Shown piece by piece: positions 1 through 6,780 of a DNA stretch of 13,611 nucleotides. The position numbers were made by a program, and so were the translations under genes. Source of the DNA: an uncultured Verrucomicrobiales bacterium (GTDB lineage: Bacteria > Verrucomicrobiota > Verrucomicrobiae > Limisphaerales > CANJSG01); NCBI GenBank assembly GCA_946480965.1, contig CAMLMI010000099.1, positions 1 through 13,611 on the forward strand, written 5' to 3'. How positions within the stretch are numbered: the first letter of the stretch is position 1; the number at the start of each line of letters is the position of its first letter. The notes under the pieces are model-generated. The model saw only the letters and a program-made list of their open reading frames with translations, had not been told where the DNA came from and did no database searches.

Positions 1-90
1 GCCGGAATCCAAGGCGTGGCCGGACGGCTGCAGAGAACAAGCGCCGAGAAAGAGGGCCCCGATTAACCACAGGTAGCCTTGGAGCGCCGC
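1..90 (-). CDS. possible 5' end of a lipoprotein gene (partial, start unclear)
   Basis: Read on the minus strand, this edge encodes GYLWLIGALFLGACSLQPSG, a hydrophobic run followed by a lipobox-like L-G-A-C, then continues open to the window edge. This looks like a lipoprotein or membrane-anchored signal sequence, so the gene would run leftward out of the window. No ATG, GTG or TTG lies in frame near it; the frame stays open upstream into the palindromic element at 91-245. The start may therefore be a rare codon, or may have been separated from the gene by that element. A cytochrome c oxidase subunit II-type N-terminus (lipobox followed by a short Ser/Ala-Leu-Asp stretch) is one possible identity, but only about 25 residues are visible and I do not assign it. 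Confidence 0.3.
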
Positions 91-245
91 AGGTAGGGCG
101 AAGGCTCCCGCCGAGCCGCCGGAGGCTGTCCTAGCTGGAGCGAAGCCGCACTGGCGACTCCGGAACGCTCCGGAGTCGCCAGTGCGGCTGAATCGGATAA
201 TTGAGTTCACCCCAAGGCGGCTCGGCGGGAGCCTTCGCCCTACCT
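91..245. repeat. composite palindromic element A (30-bp terminal inverted repeat plus inner 20-bp hairpin)
   Basis: Bases 91-120 and 216-245 are a perfect 30-bp inverted repeat; the outer end reads AGGTAGGGCGAAGGCTCCCG. Nested inside, bases 145-164 and 169-188 form a perfect 20-bp stem around a 4-nt loop (ACGC). The element is 155 bp long and has no coding capacity of its own. It lies 93 bp beyond the stop of the minus-strand permease gene and just before the lipoprotein-like reading frame at the left edge, so a role as a transcript-end structure between operons is possible. A diverged second copy is at 4965-5114 and one arm is also found at 6930-6952, so this is a family. It resembles a MITE or REP-type element; no transposase is in the window. 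Confidence 0.85.
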
Positions 246-273
246 CGTGGGGGCAGCCCAAAACGCCTTCTCC

Positions 274-303
274 CCATCTGTGTCCATCTGTGTCCATCTG
301 TGG
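274..303. repeat. short tandem repeat, three 10-bp units
   Basis: Three consecutive copies of CCATCTGTGT occupy 274-283, 284-293 and 294-303, the last ending in G instead of T. The array lies between palindromic element A and the 3' end of the permease gene. No coding function is apparent. Confidence 0.8.
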
Positions 304-338
304 TTGTCCCCGTTTGAATGGACGAGTTGGCCCGTTGT

Positions 339-1883
339 TCACGCGGTCTCCTTTCCGCCCCGCAGCGCGCGGAACGCTGCCGCGACCAGCAGCGGAGCCA
401 GCGCCACGGCCAGGAGGATCAAACAGAGGGCGTTGACCTGAGAGTTGTGACCGTAGTGCAGGAGGTTGAAGACGCGCAGGGCCAGCGTCTCCACGCCCGG
501 CGGCACGATCAGCACGAGCGTTTCCACGTCCCACAAGCAGAAGAGAAACACGACGAACGCCGCGACCTTGGCCGCCGGGGCGAGCTGGGGCCAAACCGCG
601 AAACGAAACACCGCCCAGCGTCCGCCGCCTTCCAAGCGGACCTGCTCGACCATCCGTAGATCCAGCCGCTCCCGCGCGGCCGAGAGCACCGCCCAACCGG
701 GAGCCGCATAGCGCAGCACCCACGCGAGCACCACGATCCCGAGCCCATCGTAGAACCAACCGGTCGCCGGACGGTTCAAGGCCCAGATCAACCCGATGCC
801 CAAGACCACGCCGGGCACGAGGAACAGGAGCCAAGGAAGCAGCGGGAAAAATGAGCGGGGGTTCAATTTGTCAGAGTTGAACCTCCGGAGATTGACGCGA
901 TCCCCCTCTCCCCCATCGGGGGAGAGGGCCGGGGTGAGGGGGTGGGCCGTCACGATTGGAGCTGCATGACCCCTCACCCTATCCCTCTCCCCTGGGAGGG
1001 GAGAGGGGATCAGTCTGAGCACAACAACGATGAGAGCCGTTCCCGCCGCCAACCCCACGGACCAGCCCAACGCCCCCTGGCCTGCTTCCAGAGCGGGCAC
1101 GAATTCTTTCCACGTCAGCGGGGCCGACAACAGATGGCCCAGCGGCAGCCCCACGGAGAAACCCACGGCTACCACCGCGCCGAACCAGCTCGCCGCCTTC
1201 CAGCCGGAGCCCAGTCGTTGGCGAAACAGTTCCGCCGAAACACCACGGCCTTGCCACCGACCGCCGACGAGCGCGCGAGCGCGTGCTCCCAGCATCCACA
1301 ACACCGCCAGCGCCACGGCCAGCATCGGCCAACCCACGCTCAGGGCCGACGCATAATTGAACGTGGTATTGAAGCCGATCCAAACCTCCGCCGGAAACAC
1401 CTTCACCTGGAGCAGCGCAGGAATGGTGAACTGGTTCAACGTGAGGACAAAGGTCGTCGCCGCCGCCGCCAACACCGCCGACCGCGCCGCAGGCCACAGC
1501 ACCCAGCGCCAGAGCGCCGCGCCGCGCAGCAGCGGATCGATCTCCAAGGTCTCGCGTTCGATCCGTTGCCAGGCGCTCCAGACAAAGCCCGTGGTCACCG
1601 GCCAGTGCATCAGCGCCAGCAGCCAAACCGTGCCGGGCAGCGACATGATCGGCAGCGGCAACCAACTGCGCCACGCGCCCGTTGGTCCCAGCAGTTCCAG
1701 CCACGCGTTGACCGCCACGAATGGCGGCAAAGCGAATGCAGCAACCACCAAGGCCCAAGCCGCCCCGCGACCGCGCCGTCCCAGCGTGGTCAACGCCAGC
1801 GCCACGGCCAGTCCCAGCCCCAACGACAGCGCGGTCGCGCCGGTGGCGACGAGCAGGCTGTTCTGGAAGAGGAGCCAGTTCAT
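339..1883 (-). CDS. ABC transporter permease, two-domain Fe(III)/thiamine/polyamine type
   Basis: This is an inner-membrane permease for a periplasmic-binding-protein-dependent importer, with two homologous transmembrane halves in one chain as in FbpB/ThiP-like proteins. The N-terminal half has an ATPase-docking (EAA-type) loop near residues 114-131 (EIDPLLRGAALWRWVLWP). The C-terminal half has another near residue 410 (EQVRLEGGGRWAVFRFAVWP). Each is flanked by long hydrophobic segments. I chose ATG 1883 (MNWLLFQNSLL); an in-frame GTG at 1892 would add three residues, and neither has a clear ribosome binding site. The gene follows the binding-protein gene by about 15 bp, so they are surely co-transcribed. 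Oddity: residues of about 291-328 are encoded by a repeat (901-1010) giving a hydrophilic stretch with PLTPALSPDGGEGDR, inserted in frame between two membrane segments. The partner ATPase is not in this window. Confidence 0.88.
   Translation of the reverse strand: MNWLLFQNSLLVATGATALSLGLGLAVALALTTLGRRGRGAAWALVVAAFALPPFVAVNAWLELLGPTGAWRSWLPLPIMSLPGTVWLLALMHWPVTTGFVWSAWQRIERETLEIDPLLRGAALWRWVLWPAARSAVLAAAATTFVLTLNQFTIPALLQVKVFPAEVWIGFNTTFNYASALSVGWPMLAVALAVLWMLGARARALVGGRWQGRGVSAELFRQRLGSGWKAASWFGAVVAVGFSVGLPLGHLLSAPLTWKEFVPALEAGQGALGWSVGLAAGTALIVVVLRLIPSPLPGERDRVRGHAAPIVTAHPLTPALSPDGGEGDRVNLRRFNSDKLNPRSFFPLLPWLLFLVPGVVLGIGLIWALNRPATGWFYDGLGIVVLAWVLRYAAPGWAVLSAARERLDLRMVEQVRLEGGGRWAVFRFAVWPQLAPAAKVAAFVVFLFCLWDVETLVLIVPPGVETLALRVFNLLHYGHNSQVNALCLILLAVALAPLLVAAAFRALRGGKETA
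901..1010. repeat. paired-hairpin repeat inserted in frame in the permease gene
   Basis: Bases 904-914 (CCCTCTCCCCC) pair with 918-928 around a 3-nt loop, and 983-992 pair with 998-1007 around a 5-nt loop. Between them, 932-942 and 969-979 are inverted copies (10 of 11 positions), so the whole unit is a larger palindrome. It translates on the minus strand as LTPALSPDGGEGDR and a related stretch, a peptide string I recognise from repeats scattered through many bacterial genomes. It keeps the permease frame open. Confidence 0.8.
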
Positions 1884-1898
1884 GGCGGGCACGTTTGA

Positions 1899-2861
1899 TC
1901 AGCGCAGGAAAATCTTCTTCATCTGCTCCACGCCCTTCTCCTGGATCTTCAGGATCTCGGGCCAGTCGCCGAGGATCATGTCGCCGCCGTCGCCGCAGAT
2001 CATTTCGCCGTTCTCCGCGAGGATGAAGGGCTCGATGGCATTGGCGCGGACGAGGCGCTGGAGGTTTTCCGGCGAGGCGAGATAGGCGAGCAGCTTGCGG
2101 GCTGCCTCGGGATTCGGCCCGCCCTTCACCAGCGCAGCGGAGTTGCGGATGCTCAACCCATCCTCGGCTCCAAGACTGAGCGGCATGATCTTGTGGCCCT
2201 CGCGCTGGTAGGCGCGGATGTCGTCGGAATCGGTCAGCCCGACCAACGCCTGGCCGCTGGCGACGAGCTTCACCACCACGGAATTGCCGTCCACGAGCAA
2301 CGGTTTGTTGGTCACGAGCGCGCGGCACCAGTTCTCCCAAGCTGCTTCGCCCAGACGTTGGCGCAAGGCGAGGAAGTGCGACGACGTAGTGCCGAAGAGC
2401 GGATAAGCAATGGCCACCTGACCGCGCGCGGCGGAGTTGGTCAGATCGGCCAAGGTGAGCGGGAGGAAGTCGTTGGTGATGGTCGAGGAACGGATGACGA
2501 GCTGGCGTTGGCGATGGCCGAAGTTGGTCACGCTGGCCCCGTCGAGCACACCGGCCTGCACGAGCTGCACGGTGCGCAGCTCCTCGTTGTTCCAGAAGAG
2601 ATCGCAGCGCGGACGGTTCTTCTCGGCCAGCAGTCGGTTCACCAGCCCGACCGTCTTCACGGCCTCGCTGTCATAGACCGCCTTCACCTCGATGCCGGTT
2701 TCCTTGGTGAACTGCTGGAAGATCGGCTCGGAGAAGACCTGGTCCTGCGAAGTGTAAACGACGACGGAGGCGGCGCGGGCGGGGAGGGCGAAAAGAGCGG
2801 CCAAGGCGAGAAAAGCCGATGCCAGATGCCGGATGCCAGATGCCGGATGGAAGGGGGACAC
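1899..2861 (-). CDS. periplasmic substrate-binding protein of an ABC importer (Fe(III)/polyamine-type family)
   Basis: The mature part begins SVVVYTSQDQ, typical of FbpA-family binding proteins, and continues through LVNRLLAEKNRPRCDLFWNN and a VGLTDSDD segment near residues 207-214. It should capture a solute in the periplasm and deliver it to the permease encoded directly downstream. A signal peptide core (ASAFLALAALFALPARA) precedes the mature part. The start is uncertain. The GTG at 2861 gives a signal peptide of about 30 residues. The frame also opens at GTG 2951, just after the preceding gene's stop, and at ATG 2984, inside that gene. Everything between 2818 and 2948 is mostly heptanucleotide repeat, so longer versions would carry repeat-encoded N-terminal residues (IYDLRFGIWDLG). 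Classical FbpA has a Tyr-Tyr pair for iron at the point where this protein reads SDD, so the ligand may not be free ferric iron. Confidence 0.85.
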   Translation of the reverse strand: MSPFHPASGIRHLASAFLALAALFALPARAASVVVYTSQDQVFSEPIFQQFTKETGIEVKAVYDSEAVKTVGLVNRLLAEKNRPRCDLFWNNEELRTVQLVQAGVLDGASVTNFGHRQRQLVIRSSTITNDFLPLTLADLTNSAARGQVAIAYPLFGTTSSHFLALRQRLGEAAWENWCRALVTNKPLLVDGNSVVVKLVASGQALVGLTDSDDIRAYQREGHKIMPLSLGAEDGLSIRNSAALVKGGPNPEAARKLLAYLASPENLQRLVRANAIEPFILAENGEMICGDGGDMILGDWPEILKIQEKGVEQMKKIFLR

Positions 2862-2948
2862 CCAACGCCCAACTGCCAACAACCAACGCCGAAAAACAGC
2901 GGCAAGCCGCCGCCCCAAATCCCAAATCCCAAATCGTAAATCGTAAAT
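2818..2948. repeat. three successive heptanucleotide tandem arrays
   Basis: Three different 7-bp-period arrays follow one another. Bases 2818-2845 are four units alternating GATGCCA and GATGCCG. Bases 2861-2888 are CCCAACG, CCCAACT, GCCAACA and ACCAACG. Bases 2914-2948 are three CCCAAAT followed by two CGTAAAT. They fill the junction between the VWA gene's stop (2954) and the signal peptide of the binding protein. They resemble in kind the short tandemly repeated heptanucleotides described in cyanobacteria, although the sequences here are different. Confidence 0.85.
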
Positions 2949-2953
2949 CACAG

Positions 2954-4831
2954 CTACGCCGTTCTCTTGTGGTAGAACCACCATTCAAACATCAGCAGGG
3001 CCAGCGCCCCGGCCGCGATCCAGCGCCACAGCTCCTTGCTGGAACGGCGCTCGGTGTCGGCGGCGAGTTCGCCCATTCGTCCTAGATCGAGCTGTTCGCG
3101 CGGGCGGATGTTGCTCTCGGCCGAGTCCAGCAGGCTGGCGGTGAAGGTCACGGTGTTGGTCCCGGCTTCGACGCGATAGACGCCGCTCTTGGCCGTGTCG
3201 CCGATGACCAGCTCGCGTTGGCCGGGCGCGATTTCGTAGGTGCGCTTGTCGCCGCCGGGCTTCGTCAGATCCACCTTCGCCACGCCTTCGGCCAAGGGCA
3301 GACGGAACGGATCTCCGGGCCGCACGACCAGCAGACCGGACTGGGCCGACTGCGGATCGAGCCACTCGATGGCGTTGGCGATGAAGATGGGGAAGCTGAT
3401 GCGCAGCGGCCAGGTGCTGTTCAGCGTGTCGAACCCGATCCAGACGACGCGACGGCCCTCCAGTTCGCCCGCGACGATCAACGGCGTGCGCGTGGATTCC
3501 AGGATGGAAACGCCCCACGACGGCGTGGTCACGCCCACGGCTTCGGCCACCTGCACGGCGTCGAAATTCACGTAGCGCAACAAAGGATGCGTGCTCTTCC
3601 AGTCCACGATGGCCGGTCCGGGCACCGCGCCCGAGGCGTCGAACCATCCGGGAGCCATCGCGCGGATGGCGAGCGTCGGCACCTTCGGCCAAGTGCTCGG
3701 CATCACGTCGTCCAAGACCACGAGGTCGAAACCGATGGTCGAAGCGTCGAGCGATTCGGCCGTGGCCAGTTCGACGCGCGGCGCAGCACGGAGGGCTTTT
3801 TCCAGGAACCGGTTGCCCTTCGTCACCAGCAGCACGCGGATGGGATGCGGCAGCAGGCTGGGGATGAAGGCGGAATTGTCCGAGGCCAAATCGTCGTCCG
3901 AGGTCAGCCGCAGTTCGAAGGTGCCGTCCTTCGCCTGATCGGCGAGGAAGACGAGCGGCACGGTCTCGCCCGCCTCCAGGCGCAGCGGACGCGCTTCGAG
4001 CGACTGGTCCTCGAAGCGGAGGTCCAGCACCACGTCGAGGGCGTTGGATGAATAGTTCGCCACGCCGGTGTAGAGCGCGCGTTGGCGGCGATTCTCGGGA
4101 TTCTCGCGGAGGTCCAGCGCAACGATGCCCGCGTTGTTCGCCCGCTGGCCGACGCGGTGATAGACGAGGTTCAATCCCTTGTTGGCGAATTCGCCGAGAT
4201 CGCCGACCGCGCCGTCGGTGAAGAGATGGATGACGGCGTTGGCCGCCGGGGAATTGGTCCCGGGATCGCCCTCGACCAGCTGGACGCCCGCCAGCGTGAG
4301 CGTCTGGGCCAGCTTGATGGCGTCGCGCAGGCGCGTGGGGGAATCGCTGGGCGCGGCGGATTCGAGCGCGCGGCGGAGCGCGGCCTTGTTGCCGGTGGCG
4401 GACTGGCGGACCTCGGTGGCCGCGCCGGAGACCAGCACGACCATCGACTCCGTGTCGCGCAGGGTGTCGATGAGCTGGAGCGCCTCCGTGCGAGCCTTCT
4501 CGAAACGCGAGGGCGCTTCGTCCTTCGCCTGCATGGACGCCGAGGCGTCGAGAATGACGATGTGCAGCAGACCGGTCTTGGTTTCCCCGGCGAAGAACGG
4601 CCGCGAGAGCGCGAAGACGGCCAGCAGGAGGAGCAGGAGCTGGAGGATGAGAAGCCAGTTGTGCCGGAGCCGCTGGAACGGCGCGTTGGCCTGGGACTCG
4701 GCGAGGAACCGCTGCCAGAGCAACGTGCTCGGCACCACCTTCACCGTGCGCCGCCGCTTCAGGAGATAGAAGACGACCACCACCGGAAGGGTGGCGAGAA
4801 ACCAGAAGGCCATTGGCGCGAGGAAGTTCAT
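2954..4831 (-). CDS. BatA-like membrane protein with von Willebrand factor A domain
   Basis: This 625-residue protein has the BatA N-terminal layout: a membrane segment near residues 7-24 followed by KRRR, a linker, and a second membrane segment near 59-77. A VWA domain follows, with the metal-ion-dependent adhesion site DASAS at residues 95-99 and a later HLFTDG strand. A long region of about 400 residues comes next, and a final membrane segment near 603-619 ends in HKRTA. Such proteins are anchored in the inner membrane and expose metal-binding adhesion-like domains to partner proteins; in Bat operons they sit with MoxR ATPases, which are absent here. ATG 4831 is well supported by AAGGAG eleven bases upstream, the only strong ribosome binding site I see in the window. 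It is first in a minus-strand run with the ABC importer genes; whether the functions are linked is unknown. Confidence 0.85.
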   Translation of the reverse strand: MNFLAPMAFWFLATLPVVVVFYLLKRRRTVKVVPSTLLWQRFLAESQANAPFQRLRHNWLLILQLLLLLLAVFALSRPFFAGETKTGLLHIVILDASASMQAKDEAPSRFEKARTEALQLIDTLRDTESMVVLVSGAATEVRQSATGNKAALRRALESAAPSDSPTRLRDAIKLAQTLTLAGVQLVEGDPGTNSPAANAVIHLFTDGAVGDLGEFANKGLNLVYHRVGQRANNAGIVALDLRENPENRRQRALYTGVANYSSNALDVVLDLRFEDQSLEARPLRLEAGETVPLVFLADQAKDGTFELRLTSDDDLASDNSAFIPSLLPHPIRVLLVTKGNRFLEKALRAAPRVELATAESLDASTIGFDLVVLDDVMPSTWPKVPTLAIRAMAPGWFDASGAVPGPAIVDWKSTHPLLRYVNFDAVQVAEAVGVTTPSWGVSILESTRTPLIVAGELEGRRVVWIGFDTLNSTWPLRISFPIFIANAIEWLDPQSAQSGLLVVRPGDPFRLPLAEGVAKVDLTKPGGDKRTYEIAPGQRELVIGDTAKSGVYRVEAGTNTVTFTASLLDSAESNIRPREQLDLGRMGELAADTERRSSKELWRWIAAGALALLMFEWWFYHKRTA

Positions 4832-4842
4832 CCGCGACGTGT

Positions 4843-4848
4843 CTCCTT
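4843..4848 (-). promoter_or_regulatory. Shine-Dalgarno sequence of the VWA gene
   Basis: AAGGAG on the minus strand lies 11 nt before ATG 4831 and fixes that start. It stands out because other genes in the window have no recognisable Shine-Dalgarno sequence. Confidence 0.6.
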
Positions 4849-4964
4849 GGAGAGTTCAGGCACTGGGAACGGCACGGACCGTTGGTAAGTGCGCCCCGCG
4901 CCGGAGGCAAGCCGGGAGTCGTCGCGGAACGAGCACATCAACAAAGTTCGCTCCACGAACAGGC

Positions 4965-5114
4965 GGTAGGGCGAAGGCTCCCGCCAAGCCGCCGGATGGT
5001 TTGCTTTGATCCACAGGGCAACTCTGGCGACTCCAAAGGCTCCCGGAGTCGCCAGTCCAACTCAGTTGAACGAAGTCGGCCGCAAGGCGGCTCGGCGGGA
5101 GCCTTCGCCCTACC
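4965..5114. repeat. composite palindromic element B (second copy of element A family)
   Basis: Bases 4965-4993 and 5086-5114 form a 29-bp inverted repeat with a single mismatch, nearly identical to the arms of the element at 91-245. Inside, 5024-5034 (CTGGCGACTCC) pairs with 5045-5055 around a 10-nt loop, the same core stem as in element A, but the remaining interior is diverged. It lies between the 3' end of tesA and the 5' side of the VWA gene, both minus strand. The flanking sequence 4849-4964 shows nothing else I can identify. Confidence 0.85.
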
Positions 5115-5167
5115 TTTTTACGCCAACCGCAATTTCTGGATGCGTTGGCCCCGACGGCCTCGCCCGC

Positions 5168-5863
5168 CTACCTCACCGCCGGTTCCCGCGCCCACTTTTG
5201 CTTCGCATCCTGTTCCACCGCCGTCGTAGGACTCGTTGCTTCCAAGATCGGTCTCAGCGTCTTCCAGACGTGCTCGGCCACGCGCTGGTGGCCCTCGGGA
5301 TTGGGATGGATGAGGTCGGGCAGATTGAACTTCGGATCACCGCCGACGCCTTCGAGCAGGAACGGGATCAAGGTCGCGCCGTGTTCCTGGGCCACCTCGG
5401 CGAAGATCTGGCGGAAGGACTCGGTGTATTCTCGGCCCATGTTCGACGGCATCTCCATCCCCGCAACCACGAGCTTGGCCTGCGGGTAACGCGCCTTGGT
5501 CTTGCGGAGAATGGTGTGGAGGTTCGTGCGGCTGGAGCCCGGATCGATCCCGCGCAGGCCGTCGTTCCCGCCCAGTTCCAGGATCAGGACGCTCACCGGC
5601 CGGCGCAGCACCCAGTCGATCCGCCGTGCGCCGCCGGACGTGGTGTCGCCGCTGATCCCGGCATTCACCATGGTGAACGGCAGCTTGGCCTCGCGGATCT
5701 TCGCGTCGAGCCGCGCCACCCAGCCCTCCTCCGGCTCGACGCCGTAGGCCGCCGCCAGGCTGTCGCCGATCACGACCACGTTGCCCAGCTGGTTGGTCGC
5801 CTCCGCCGCGCCCAGCCGCCAATCGCCGAGGGCCACGAGAAGCATCAGAAACATCACACGCAT
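5168..5863 (-). CDS. tesA: periplasmic SGNH-family esterase / acyl-CoA thioesterase I / lysophospholipase L1
   Basis: This 231-residue hydrolase carries the SGNH blocks: GDSLAAAYG at residues 33-41 (nucleophile Ser35), the block II glycine in NAGISGDTTSGG (Gly72), GGND at 98-101 (oxyanion Asn100), and DLIHPN with Asp183 and His186 of the catalytic triad. The family hydrolyses acyl thioesters, lysophospholipids and aryl esters in the periplasm. An N-terminal hydrophobic stretch (MRVMFLMLLVALGDWRLGAAEA) is a likely signal peptide. Length is close to the E. coli enzyme, with a short extra C-terminal tail. It is divergent from ybbA-ybbP, the same neighbourhood as in E. coli, which strongly supports the assignment. 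The intergenic region with ybbA contains hexamer arrays that may affect both promoters. No ribosome binding site is evident before ATG 5863. Confidence 0.92.
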   Translation of the reverse strand: MRVMFLMLLVALGDWRLGAAEATNQLGNVVVIGDSLAAAYGVEPEEGWVARLDAKIREAKLPFTMVNAGISGDTTSGGARRIDWVLRRPVSVLILELGGNDGLRGIDPGSSRTNLHTILRKTKARYPQAKLVVAGMEMPSNMGREYTESFRQIFAEVAQEHGATLIPFLLEGVGGDPKFNLPDLIHPNPEGHQRVAEHVWKTLRPILEATSPTTAVEQDAKQKWAREPAVR

Positions 5864-5929
5864 GGCGGCAGGATAGGAGGCAATGGCTGGTCATGCAACG
5901 GAACCGCCCGAGCCGTAGCTTCCGTCGCC

Positions 5930-6003
5930 TCTCAATCTTAATCTTTTTCTTCATCGTGATCTGAGCCAGGGAGCACGAGATTAAGATTGAGATGAAGATT
6001 AAG
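5930..6003. repeat. inverted hexamer arrays in the tesA/ybbA divergent region
   Basis: Bases 5979-6002 are four 6-bp units, GATTAA, GATTGA, GATGAA and GATTAA. The opposite side (5930-5955) carries the same kind of units on the other strand. Bases 5930-5944 and 5978-5992 are a perfect 15-bp inverted repeat separated by 33 bp. The tract is clearly AT-richer than its surroundings and lies between two divergent starts, where promoters and operators would be expected. I see no clear -35/-10 pair. Confidence 0.75.
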
Positions 6004-6074
6004 GGGGCGCTCAGAGAGCGTTTGGAGCCTTCCACCGTTTGACTCGACCCCGTTCTCCAGCAGAGTCTCGCGCG

Positions 6075-6770
6075 ATGTCCGCCATCCTCGAAGTCCTCCA
6101 AGTCACGAAGTCGTTCGCCACGGCCGCCGGACCGTTGCCCGTGCTCAAGGAAGTCCGCTTCGCCCTGCCCGCCGGTTCCACCTGCGCCATCGTCGGTCCT
6201 TCCGGCAGCGGCAAGACCACCTTGCTCGGCCTTTGCGCCGGGCTCGACCAGCCCAGCACCGGCGAGGTCCGCATCGGCGGCCAGTCGCTCAAGGGGCTGG
6301 ACGAGGACGCGTTGGCCCGGTTGCGCAGCGACCGCGTGGGCTTCGTCTTCCAGAACTTCCAGCTCATCCCCACGCTGACCGCGCTGGAGAACGTCATGGT
6401 TCCCGCCGAACTGCGCGGTGCGTCCGGGGTGGAGAAGGAAGCGGTTCGATTGCTCACGCGCGTCGGCCTCGGCGAACGGCTCGACCACTACCCGTCCCAG
6501 CTTTCCGGCGGCGAACAGCAGCGCGTGGCCCTGGCCCGCGCCTTCATCAACCGCCCGCAGATCCTCTTCGCCGACGAACCGACCGGGAACCTCGATGCCG
6601 AGACCAGCGCCAAGATCGTGGAGCTGCTCTTCGAGCTGAACCGAGACGCCGGCACCGCCCTCGTTCTCGTCACCCACGATCCCGACCTGGCCACCCGCAC
6701 CCAGCGCACGATCCGGCTACGTGGCGGTGCCGTGGTGGAAGACACGAACCGCGAAGCTGTCCTGGCATGA
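6075..6770 (+). CDS. ybbA: ABC transporter ATP-binding protein, LolD/YbbA type
   Basis: This is a complete 231-residue ATPase: Walker A GPSGSGKT at 41-48, Q-loop glutamine near 93 (FVFQNFQLIP), signature LSGGEQQR at 143-150, Walker B ILFADEP at 163-169, and the H-loop histidine at 201 (VTHDPD). The NFQLIPTLTALENV stretch after the Q-loop is typical of the MacB/LolD/FtsE group, which power FtsX-type permeases rather than importers. It should act at the cytoplasmic face with the large permease downstream, extracting or exporting envelope lipids, lipoproteins or other substrates; the exact substrate of YbbAP is not established. ATG 6075 is chosen because the protein then begins just before the first conserved strand; a TTG at 6039 would add 12 residues. 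The stop overlaps an ATG (ATGA, 6767-6770). Confidence 0.93.
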   Translation: MSAILEVLQVTKSFATAAGPLPVLKEVRFALPAGSTCAIVGPSGSGKTTLLGLCAGLDQPSTGEVRIGGQSLKGLDEDALARLRSDRVGFVFQNFQLIPTLTALENVMVPAELRGASGVEKEAVRLLTRVGLGERLDHYPSQLSGGEQQRVALARAFINRPQILFADEPTGNLDAETSAKIVELLFELNRDAGTALVLVTHDPDLATRTQRTIRLRGGAVVEDTNREAVLA

Positions 6771-6780
6771 ACACGCTCGC

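Noticed and set aside
182..441. Small plus-strand frames over the left repeats
   Set aside because: They run across palindrome A, the 10-bp repeats and the end of the permease gene; no start signal and no protein character.
979..2340. 453-codon minus-strand frame across permease and binding-protein genes
   Set aside because: It crosses two well-supported genes in another frame and is Arg/Gly-rich without motifs.
2914..2948. Heptamer array as DnaA boxes or an origin
   Set aside because: Units CCCAAAT/CGTAAAT do not match the DnaA-box consensus, and there is no origin-type gene context.
2985..4910. 641-codon frame on the same strand as the VWA gene
   Set aside because: Arg/Pro/Gly-rich shadow of a gene with recognisable membrane segments and a VWA motif; no domain of its own.
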